64,000 nt of DNA from Auriscalpium vulgare (taxonomy: Eukaryota; Basidiomycota; Agaricomycetes; Russulales; Auriscalpiaceae): positions 1-64,000 of the forward strand of contig JAHBBC010000026.1 in the NCBI GenBank assembly GCA_019915015.1, written 5' to 3'. The translations under genes were made by a program, and so were the position numbers. A model generated the notes under the pieces. It did not search any database. It saw only the letters and a program-made list of their open reading frames with translations, and was not told where the DNA came from. Positions 55,074-64,000 of the stretch are shown in pieces. How positions within the stretch are numbered: position 1 is the first letter of the stretch; every line of letters begins with the position of its first letter.

Positions 55074-57176
55074 ATTGCATAATGGTGCCTTGCGCTTCTC
55101 TGGAAATTTCCGAATTTCCAATTGCGTTCCCATCGGAATTCTGATTTCTTAATCGGATCAGACTCCGATGGAAGGTTCCTCACCGTTGGTTCGGGTCCGT
55201 TCTCACAGGGCATCGCATAATGATGCGAGAACATCGGTCCCGCGCATGTCGGATCTTGGGAAAGATCCGGCCTTGTCGCGCGGGAAGCGTTGGCAGTGTG
55301 GATACCGCCCCACATGCGCTCCCGCGCTGTGTGGGTCGCGTTCCCATTGGCTGACTGCAGGTCCTGATGAGCCTATAAAGGCGAAACGGGTTCGGCGTCG
55401 ACATCCCATCGACTCCCCGTTGACCTGCCCCTTCTATAGCGCTCTTCAGTGGTCGCTTCGCTCCCCCTCCCTAAACCCTTCGCCACCGTCTCTACCCCTT
55501 CACCGCCGCGCTCGGGGAGGCTGCCACCTCTCCGAGCGTCACACGCCCGCTCACCGGGATCCGTCGCTCTACACCGAGGTAAGTCAGCATTGTTCCCCGC
55601 AATTAAACCTAATAATCACCTCTCGAAGCTTGATGGTGGTAAGTGATTCGAGCCGCTCACGCTCCCGGTGCCCTCCCGGTCAGCTGCATGTAGGAGTGTA
55701 CAGCTGAGCCGGGTGAGGAGGGGCGTAAACCTGGGGTAAGCTTGGTGGGACCGCTGGAAGAGAGATACCCTACAGTCGTAATTACAGTGGCGGTCGAGCA
55801 TAACATTTTATACGCACGATGTGTGCGGAGTTCCACGCTGCGTGACCGCCAATGCACATCCACACCGGCCGTAGAATGGGCGAGCTGAGACAAAGAGCTG
55901 AAGGACGCGGCGACACTGTGATGAAGGCACACACGAACCTTTGTAAACGACGAAGTGCTTCACGATAGAACTTTCGGATGGCTTTGTTCACGAAGCGCAA
56001 GCGCTGTCGAAGAAGTTGTGGCACGCCCATCTCTGGGACGGCGTGCAGGAAGTCTGAGGTGGCATTGTGAGCGTCGAGCGGCCGAGGTGAGTATCTCTGT
56101 CCGCACCTGCTACAGTTCGCCCGCTTCCGCTGGGTACATGTCTGGCTCGGGGGGTTGCGTCGTCGGGGAGCTGCGGGGACAGCGTGCCTGGAGCCGTTTA
56201 CCTTGCGCTGATCTCTGCAGGCGACAGATGCCATGACCGCCGACCGTCGTAGGCGAGACGATCCGCCGTAAAAACGGATGGAATGTTCCTGAAATTTAAG
56301 TTTAGTGATGTCGAAACGTCGGCTGTAAAGTCGGGCAGGGGCGTGTGGGGCCGGGGCTTCTGGAGACGGTATGGCGAGAGGGCGCAACTGAATGCGGCGT
56401 GCAGTCTGAGCGCGGTTATCCTGCTGGTCGGACTCCATCAGTCCAGTCCGCATCGCCCAGTAAGTATGCGGACTGCGTGGCCGTCAAATTGATTGAATGC
56501 GCACCGCAGTAGCGGAGGCATGAGCTTTCCGAGACTCCGAGCGATGGGAAGGGGGCATGCGCGGCGCGCGGCGGCGTCGGCCAGCGTCGCCTGTTACAAA
56601 CTTTCATGACAGTCAACTAGAGCTCAAAATATAGCCACGTACCACGCTGTTGACAGACGAATTTGACTGATGAAGTACGCGTACGCTGCCAGTGAGCGGT
56701 CAGAGTGCATTTGCGGTGCATTAGTCACTGCAGTGGTCGTTCATCAGCACTGCCAACATGGCGCCCACGGTCTGAAAAGCACGATACGTACCCTCTTAGA
56801 ACCATATTGCATTCATAGTTGAAGCGAGAAATCATGTGTGTGCACAGCAAGCATGATGGTGGTCACGGTTCCCTTGGAATGTCCGAGTCGGAGACGATGG
56901 CCTGCGGTGCTGCAGTAAGCTGCCGGGTCGGGTTCCCACCTGCTCCCTCTGCCTCTTCGTGGTGACTTGCGAAAGAAAGCTCGTCGCTCGATTCCCGGAT
57001 AATGACCAGCTAGTCGATCAGTGTCGTGTTCAAGTTTTCCTCGCGTCTTACTCGGCCCGCCACCTTCGTTATCTTATCAGCTAAACGATCTTTCTTCTCA
57101 CCGCCGTCCACGATGTCGAGCAACCGTGCACTCACAGCCATCGCTTTCCTCTCACCACCAAAGACAACGTCCTGCA
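55074..57176. other. Intergenic stretch without a recognised gene
   Basis: A TATAAAG box lies at about 55374 followed by pyrimidine-rich sequence and splice-donor-like GTAAGT near 55580 and 55629, so a transcript start is possible, but no protein is recognised. A 223-codon minus-strand frame at 55782-56453 is Arg-rich and looks like chance. The rest (56.5-57.1 kb) shows nothing. Confidence 0.4.
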
Positions 57177-58149
57177 ATGCCTCCAATAGTCGCCATCGTC
57201 GCCGCCGGGGCCATGGGGAGCGCGGTCGCCGCGAGGCTGACTGCCGCGGGCATCACCGTCCTCACGAACCTCGACGGCCGATCTGACACGACCCGCCGGC
57301 GCGCGCACGACGCTGGGATGCAAGATGTCCCATTCATAGATCTAGCTGCGCGCTCGGAGCTCTTTCTGAGCATCCTCCCGCCCAGCGACGCGCACGCGCT
57401 GGCCCAGACCTACGTGGACGCGCGGAAGACTCTCTCTCCGGCCCCAGCCAGCGCGATCTACGTGGACTGCAATGCGGTTAGCCCGCACACAGCTAAGGGT
57501 ATTGCAGCGCTGTTTTCGGGCAGCGGCGTGCCATTCGTCGACGCAGGCATCATCGGCGGGCCGCCGCGCGACGCGTACAACCCAACCTTCTACGCCGCGG
57601 CCGAAGAGAAGGATATCGCCGCGCTCGACGCATTCGAGGCGCTAGGCGGACATGGGTTGGTGGTGAAAACGCTGAGGGGGGATGGCGCGGGCGTGGGAGA
57701 TGCGAGTGCGCTGAAGAATTCGTATGCGGTGCGTCGTCTCTCCCGGCCCTCGATGAGCAGCTGACGGACGTGGTGTCTCAGGGAATCGCCAAGGGCCTCA
57801 CGGGGCTCTTCACCACGATGATCCTTTGTCAGTCTCGGTTCGTTCCTCTCATTTTCCACGGGTGTACTGACTGCCGTTAGCCGCGCACGCGTCTTCGCCC
57901 GCCACAGCCACCGCCCTCCTCCACGAGCTCAACCACTCACAACCCGCCCTCCTGCAGCGCGCAACTCGCTCCCTCCCCGATATGCTCCCAAAGGCATACC
58001 GCTTCGTGGGCGAGGTGCGCGAGATCTCTGCATTCGTGCATGACATGGGTGGCGAGGGGATGAGTAACGTGCATGAGGGCATGGCGAGCGTGTACGAACG
58101 GATAGCGAAGTCTGTGAGGGAGAATGGCGAAGATAAGCAGGTGCTATAA
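57177..58149 (+). CDS. 6-phosphogluconate-dehydrogenase-like NAD(P)-binding oxidoreductase
   Basis: Beta-hydroxyacid dehydrogenase-like protein. Exons are 57177-57728, 57782-57827 and 57881-58149 (867 nt, 288 residues). The N-terminus MPPIVAIVAAGAMGSAVAAR is a Rossmann fold with the G-x2-G-x3-A loop. AIYVDCNAVSPHTAKGI and VDAGIIGGPPRDAYNPTFYA match the substrate-side region of this superfamily, and LKNSYA/GIAKGLTGLFTTMI crosses intron 1 in the region of the catalytic lysine helix. The C-terminal part (LLHELNHSQPALLQRATRSL, YRFVGEVREISAF) resembles the DUF1932-type C-terminal domain. Both introns (52 and 53 nt) have GT..AG ends and keep frame. It is probably a cytosolic NAD(P)H-linked dehydrogenase with unknown substrate. 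Codon use and intactness indicate a normal host gene. Confidence 0.9.
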
Positions 58150-59289
58150 GCCTTCGTCGAGGACGCGAAGAATGTGCTGGAGGACGAGGCAGCGAGGAAG
58201 TGACCCATGGAAATAGGGACCGGTACGTGCCGTGCTGTTAGTGCGGGTGTGGAATATCTCACAACGACCAGGCAGGTTTTCGGTCGAATGTAACATTACA
58301 GTCAGAAGATATGAAGTCAGCTTGAGTCGTACGTGATCAGCAGAACATTGTTCGGAAAGTAGTTCGAGGGCGCACCGTGGATCGTTTGGCCTAGGCTGAA
58401 TCGTGACATACAATCAAGCTCAACCGCTCTTGGCCTCTGCGGAGCGATCACCGGCAATATGCATCACGCAGTATGTATCTCGTTTCTTTATTGCGCGGTA
58501 GAGCTAAACCGTTGAGCCTAGCACTGCGCGCATGCAATTGGCCCGTCAGCAGAGCGCCATGGCGTTCGAGACGTCTCACCGTCCGGCTGTCGCCGACAGG
58601 CTAGGCGCACACTTTCCCATTCGCCCCCTCGATGGCAAGGACATGATTCGTGTGATCGCAGAAGACTCGGCATATTCAGGGCATGATTGCCCCCGCAGAG
58701 TTTGTCGCCTCCTTCTGTGCATGTCGAGCTTATGTCCGATGTCCGACAGGTCTGTATGAGCCTAAGACCTCGTCCAGAAGTCTGCGAATGGCCAGGTCTG
58801 GGGACGAGAATGGGACGGCGTCAGTCCGAGTCGCTAGACAGACGATGTAATGAGAAGAAACAGTCAACGCAATATCTTCCCAGATGACCATGAAACGCAC
58901 CGAGATCGCTCGGCGTGCTGGACTGTTCACACAACCCGGGCATGACCGCGAATCAAAAATGCGTACTGGTTGACCGTGCCATGGATCGGACTGAGCCCTG
59001 CATTTCGTCGCAATCTCCGTACGCACAGTGACCGGGTCTTCCGTCTGCTCTTCTCACGGCCTCCGGAGGAAAAGAGCGAGTTTTCGGTATGGTTGACTTG
59101 CGCACTGACATGGAGGCAGGTGGACAGGAACACGAGGATGCGAGGCGAAATGGCCAGGGAGAAATTGACGCGAACGACGTTCAAAACATCAGTCACAAGC
59201 CATAGCGTACGGTTGACGTCCTTGATCTCAGATGAATCAAGCAGACTGGCAGCCTCTCATGGACCTGACTGCATCGCTGACTATCGCGT
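58150..59289. other. Intergenic stretch without a recognised gene
   Basis: Short frames only. It may contain the further decayed 3' part of the phospholipase D relic that lies to the right, but I cannot align it with confidence. Confidence 0.4.
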
Positions 59290-59980
59290 CAGACGTCCGT
59301 CACCTTGACGTCGGCGAGCAAGTCGTTGTTCGCAGCCCACCACCCAAAGCAGACGTTGATACCGCCGATGCGCGCACGGTTGTTGTCGACGACAAAGACC
59401 TGGTCATGAATGCGCATATGTTCGGTCGACGAGCCTTCCAAGAGCATGGAATTTGCTTACCTTCTCGCTATGCGACTGGAACGCGACATTGTCTGAGGAG
59501 AGCGCTATCGCCCCGCCATTGATTAACTGACTCTGGAACCAAGACGGCCTGCGCGCACGCAATGTTGCGATGAAGAGCCTCCGGCGCTTTCTGCATGCGC
59601 ATATCAGCCGAACGCGCCGGTATAATTGAGCGCCATCGTACCTTTGTGTGAGCCAAGCTCGTACCTCCTGTAATCCGTGGCGAAGAGATTGAGGATATGA
59701 TCCAAAAGGCGCGGGCGGACGACCGAAAATAATTCTGGTTGAGCCAGCCGTCCTATGGTTGTTTTGCACATGTTGCGAGGTTGAAAAGCGGTGAGGCATA
59801 CAAGGATAAAGATACACTCCTAGCGCTCTAGAGGATCTATCTCTGAGAGGGCGTATAAGTAGTCATGGACGTCGATGTGCCTGCAGATACGGTTAAAGAC
59901 GTGTACAGGCTCGATCCCATAGGTGGAGAGGAGAGGAGAGAGGCGAGAGGCGAGAAGCGACGCTGCCCAAACGACGAGCC
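59290..59980 (-). pseudogene. Phospholipase D relic
   Basis: The minus strand reads VHDYLYALSEIDPLE and ECIFIL, then in other frames FGRPPAPFGSYP, KAPEALHRNIACA and IHDQVFVVDNNRARIGGINV followed by CFGWW..NNDLLADVKVTDV. This order matches the N-terminal HKD half of fungal phospholipase D (DYxYALSE, REAIFI, RRPPA, the H-x-K-x4-D block and IGGxDxCFGRWD). The catalytic HxK is H-D-Q here, and several stops and frame changes occur. It is dead. Confidence 0.55.
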
Positions 59981-60689
59981 GGAACAATTCCGTGTCCCAT
60001 GCGCATGCGTCCGATTACGCCCCGCGTTTCGCAGCGCGGGTAGGAGCAATGACGCGCCGTTTCACAGAATCGTACGACCCTACCTCTGCGGAACTATTAA
60101 AGCGATGTCTGTTGGTGTGTATCTCCTTTGGATCGTCGTGCATATCTTATCAGCGCTGCGGCAAGCCCGTCCGCACTCGTTCCTTACGATTCATGTTGAG
60201 CAATCCTGCAGGATACAGGTCAGCAAGACGTCAATGCCACGTTCCGCGGCCTACCGTGAGTGCTGTGCTTGTGCATTCGGGAAGGCGTTTTCGGCGAGCG
60301 TTGCGATGCACGCCATGGTGGAGAATGATTGAGCGACATCCTTCTCGACTGCCGCCCAAACCTTGCTTCCGGCTTGTCGGTCGCCATCACCTACATGGCT
60401 ACTCGTTGAACTTTCTTAACGGCGCGATGGCGTATAAAGACACCCCGATGAGATTGTCGCTCAACGCCCATAGTCTTTCCACGATGATCTGAAGTGAAGG
60501 GCGTCAGTTAAGACTCTGTCAAGTGAGCAGCGCCCACGCAACGCATATTGTCTGAGGCATCATCAGCCAGAAGGTCTCTTCATGTGTGATACCGTCGAAG
60601 AGATACATCTGTCCATCAACGTCGTAACCAAGGCAGCGATGGCTTTGTTGAAACAGCCTCGTCGCTCAGCCTTAGCGGCGGTCACTCAC
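59981..60689. other. Decayed stretch between two gene relics
   Basis: No gene is recognised. Isolated protein-like strings (DGQMYLFDGITHEETFW near 60600, minus strand) suggest an old decayed gene, but stops are frequent. Confidence 0.35.
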
Positions 60690-61300
60690 GTCGCCGTGCC
60701 CTCTTAGACAGTCTGGAACGGTGATCGCGCCAAGGTGAAGGGAAGACACGAGGATCCCCTGCGACGTAAGCTCCTTCGCAAGCAAGCGCATGCACCGGGT
60801 GTTCACCGCGGTCTTGTAAGCGGCGTACGACCCCAATCTCTGCCTGAAGCGTCTTGTTAAATACAAAATCGATGGTGGGCTCGTTGTGTGCGTACCGTAC
60901 TCATCCGACATCTTCTAGTAGAAGAAGTCGTCGCTCCCCGGCAGACTACGGTGCGCCGCGATCACCACGAAGAGAATGCGCGGTGCGACAACGTCGTCAA
61001 CGGCGCGACGGACGAACCACATGAGTTAAACACGAGCTGCGCTGCGGACATTCGGTGTCTTGATAAATGGGTGGTCGCTGATCCGGCGTTGATAATGACG
61101 TGGACCAATAAATCAGCGGACGAAAGTAGGTGATGTGACAACGTACGCAGATGGGGATCCCACAGGCGTTGACGTCCGCCCAGGACGCTTGATCGATTCA
61201 ATCGAGCCTCGATGGTAAATGCCATAGAATGCAATAAACTCACGTCGCCTGAGAGCGACACGGCACAGGCGTTCTCAGCCCCCACCCCAGTCACAAGCAA
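60690..61300 (-). pseudogene. Short-chain dehydrogenase relic
   Basis: The minus strand carries LLVTGVGAEN near 61290, DLLVHVIINAGSATTHL near 61085 and YAAYKTAVNTRCMRLLAKEL then TSQGILVSSLHLGAI near 60830-60730. These resemble the glycine-rich start, the NNAG motif, the YxxxK active site (here Y-K-T-A-V) and the LHPG segment of classical short-chain dehydrogenases. They occur in different frames with stops between them, so the gene is non-functional. Confidence 0.45.
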
Positions 61301-62032
61301 AGTAATACTCCCGTGGATTATCAGATGCAGCGGCCAGCCAGGGTAAGTCGAGCATCGAGTGATCGTGCGCGCGCATGATGAACAAACGGCGAGGAGCGCG
61401 ATGCTCCTCGCCAGATAACCCCCTGGATGACGCGATGATAAGTAGCAGACGAGTTACGTCCTCCAGAGGCGGCGCTCACTAGGAGAGAGCAACCACTGTG
61501 AGACGTTTGACCCGCCTTCGCACCGACGAGGAGCGGTTCTCCTGCTTGCCAACCTCGAGCGGCATGTCTATACGGCAGTTCGCAACATCCTGCAAAGCAT
61601 GAAGTGCGAAAAAAGAGGTGAGAGAGCGGGTACGAGTGTCTGATGGAAGTGGCGCGTGACTCCGACCCGTGCGCCGTCGGCCACGTTCCCGCGCCCCTGT
61701 TCTCCGCGCTGTCGTCTCCCAGACCCGACTCTCTCCCCGTCGTCCGCATTTTTTGCGGCAACCCCCATCTTGTTTCCTTCTATTATTTACAAGGAGGGCC
61801 TGCGACGGTTCTGAGGTGCGTGTCATCCAACTCACTCGGGGCGTCTGACAAACTCTTGTTCTCGAAAATTGCCCAGATCCCGCACGCCTTCAACGAGCAC
61901 AACGACTCACGCTAGCATCTTTATTCCTGGAGGAGATCACTTATTGTATTGGACAAAGTGCGTGTGATGCAAAACTCTTCTCGCTTCTCGTCGTACTCAC
62001 CGTCGTCGTCACCTTGCCGTCCCCCATCCCAG
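61301..62032. other. Intergenic stretch upstream of the zinc-cluster-like gene
   Basis: No gene is recognised. It includes the presumed promoter of the gene that begins at 62033; no clear TATA box was noted. Confidence 0.4.
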
Positions 62033-64000
62033 ATGGTTCGCCCGTTCCAACCTTACGTCGCCGAAGCCGACCGCGCCAAAGAGCGCGCCCCCGCCGTCGT
62101 TGGGACCATCCGCTTGATCGACGTACCCCAGTTCGCCCTGCCCCCGACCTTTGGGTATCGCCGCCCGCGCGCCGACATGGAAATCGGCCGCATCACCATC
62201 GGGTGGATCGAATTCCTCTCCGACGAAGAGCCCGACCCCGCGCTCGCCCGCGCAGGCGACGTTTGGCTCACGTCCGGGCGTGGAGAAGCTTCTCCAAACG
62301 TGTACGTGTGCTACGCGGCGGGAGGTCGCGCGTGGACGCCGTGGGAGGGTAACGAGGCCGTCCATGCCAACTCTCCGCGCGTCGGCGTACATCCGTACCT
62401 CTCCACAGCCCCAGAATCTGCCCGTCGCAAGGACCACTACTACCTCGTCTACACCGGCATCCGCTTCACGTGGTCTTCGTACAACTCGATGCTCGGCGTC
62501 ACGACGCGCTGGCGTGCGGGCAAGATGCCGGGCGCGCCGTTCATGCAGGACCTGATTGCGAAGCACCTGGGGGGGCAGGTCCCATTCACGAGTCCCGTGC
62601 ACAATCTTGGCGTGTGGTTGCAGATCCAGAAATCAAAGGCGAATCCTGAAGGGAGCCCTGCGAAGCGCACCGCGTTAGATCTGGACGACGGCGATTCTGC
62701 GTCTATCAGTGCCCTCCCGCCCGCCAAGCGTCGCAAAGCAGTTGCAAACGGAACTGCTGCTGCCGACACGTCCTCCTCGGCTAAACTGACGGCTGGCAGT
62801 GCGTCTCCTCTTAGACAACCGAAGATTGAGCCCTCAAAAGTGCCCGATCTCGAGCTCGGCGCGATCGCTGATGCTCTGCTCACGCGCCTGCCCCATGGCC
62901 AGTTACCAGACATGCAGCCTGCTTCTGCTCCTGCAGCGAAGCCCGCCGTTGCGTCCGCGAAGCTGCCGGCTGCCTCATCTGCCGGCCCGTTCTCAGCCGG
63001 TGCAGCGAAGCTGCCTGACGTCCTCGCTCATTCCGCTCGCCCTCACATCAAGCTCTCGTCGGGCACCGTCTCCCTACCTGCACGCTCGCGACAACCGAGA
63101 GGATCTATGTTCTCGGCCGGGCCGTCAGAACACGGCTCTCTCATTAACCTGGGTCAGTACCGCAATCTGAACGTGACGCAGAAAGGCGCCGTAATTTACT
63201 CCGAGGTGTGTTCTGTCTCGGCAATGCATGTATAGCGTGTCGTGTCTGAGATTATCTTGCGCGCAGGGCCAACCTCTCCTCATGCCTGAGGCATGCGACC
63301 GCTGCAAGAGCACCAGCTTCACGCCGTGCACCGGTATCGCTGGGAAAAATTGCGGGCGCTGCCGCTCCCTCAAGCGCCCATGCTCGCACACGGGCGCGTA
63401 CGGCGTGGACAGCGAAGAGGAGGAGGAGGACGAGATTGCGACGGAACCGTCGGCGTCGGCGCCCGCGCCAAAGGCATCCGCTTCCGCTCCGGCCGCTGCG
63501 CCAGCGGCGTCGGCGCCGCCCGTTAGGGTGATCACTGTGAAAGTGGAAAAGGAGAAGCAGAAGAAGCCCGCCGCCCCCGCCGCTGTGAGGCGTGGCCGAT
63601 CCGGCGCCGACACCAAAGCGACGCCCCTTGTCAAAGCGGCCCTCAAGGCGCGTTTCAAGAATTTCGAGAAACCGGCTCAAGGCCCGTCGAGCGATGCGCT
63701 GCGGAAGGAGGCGGCATCTGTAAAGAATGGTACGTCACATCGCGTATGCCCCGCATTGAGATGGACTCACGGAGGCGGTGGATTGTAGCAGACTCCCCTT
63801 CACAGCCGGCGTCGGCGCCCGCCAAGTCGACGGACGTGTCTGCGGACGTGGCGCAGCGCAAGGAAGTCCCCGTCGACAAAGGAAAAGTGCAGGCAATGGA
63901 CACCTCTGCCGATTCTACCAGCACGCCGGCCGCGACTAACGCGCCGGCTGCGATTAAGGCGCCGGCCGCTACTAAGGCGCCGGCCACCACCACCAGCGTG
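62033..64000 (+). CDS. Zinc-cluster-like protein, partial at right edge
   Basis: The ATG at 62033 (MVRPFQPYVAEADRAKERAP) is preferred; an in-frame ATG at 61967 would add 22 residues. Exons are 62033-63205, 63267-63729 and from 63792 off the edge, with introns GTGTGT..GCGCAG and GTACGT..GTAGCAG that keep frame. The first about 200 residues form an ordered domain (IGRITIGWIEFLSDEEPDPA, YYLVYTGIRFTWSSYNSMLG). A disordered Ala/Ser/Pro-rich linker follows. Exon 2 has CDRCKSTSFTPC..NCGRCRSLKRPC, a C-x2-C-x8-C..C-x2-C-x6-C cluster resembling fungal Zn(II)2Cys6 DNA-binding domains. The tail is low-complexity (APAATKAPATTTS). It is possibly a nuclear transcription factor with an unusual internal zinc cluster. 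The C-terminus is not in the window. Confidence 0.8.

Noticed and set aside
55782..56453. 223-codon minus-strand frame
   Set aside because: Arg-rich composition, no motif, and no splice or promoter support; probably a GC-driven chance frame.

Overview
The window looks like a fungal, most likely agaricomycete (Basidiomycota), accessory region. The reasons are introns of about 50 nt with GT..AG ends, F-box/leucine-rich genes, a TET/JBP-type dioxygenase, Plavaka and KDZ transposase relics, a CACTA-like Tnp2 element, and two large SNF2 helicases of a type I associate with mushroom-forming fungi. No tRNA, rRNA or CRISPR was recognised.

Layout. 1-310: 21 perfect copies of a 10-bp satellite, then a short TTTAGGG tract. 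0.5-4.2 kb: a decayed Plavaka transposase whose 3' end overlaps, tail to tail, a TET/JBP-like dioxygenase gene (4.2-6.0 kb, minus). 6.5-9.9 kb: small genes, including a four-exon gene with a paralogue at 19.4 kb and a BED-like zinc-finger gene. 10-41.5 kb: two paralogous SNF2 helicase genes (11.0-15.7 and 23.2-28.7 kb, both minus), the first divergent from a large unknown gene (15.8-18.5 kb), four F-box genes (29.5-40.8 kb), a kinase-like gene and a divergent small gene, and a truncated KDZ transposase (21.3-22.4 kb). 42.2-54.9 kb: a Plavaka C-terminal relic, then a 112/121-bp satellite of about 56 units split by a 6,065-bp CACTA-like transposon with perfect 20-bp terminal inverted repeats and a CTG target duplication. 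55-64 kb: a quieter segment with a 6-phosphogluconate-dehydrogenase-like gene, decayed phospholipase D and short-chain dehydrogenase genes, and the 5' part of a zinc-cluster-like gene that runs off the right edge.

The most striking signal is a dispersed near-perfect palindrome, GTCCGTCC-N-GGACGGAC, with about 34 good copies between 10.1 and 41.1 kb and 11 more in the satellite. I saw none in the first 10 kb or the last 9 kb. It sits between genes and inside the same intron of both SNF2 paralogues. At each place it is embedded in a different, locally amplified tandem unit, so the palindrome is the shared part and the units are not. Every satellite unit also carries a palindrome with the same CGTCC-N-GGACG core. 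What reads or spreads this motif is unknown.

Several F-box and neighbouring reading frames are broken, and by eye each break is repaired by adding one base. This may mean consensus errors in the assembly rather than true pseudogenes. Exon limits below were placed by eye from splice signals and frame, and several multi-exon models are approximate.
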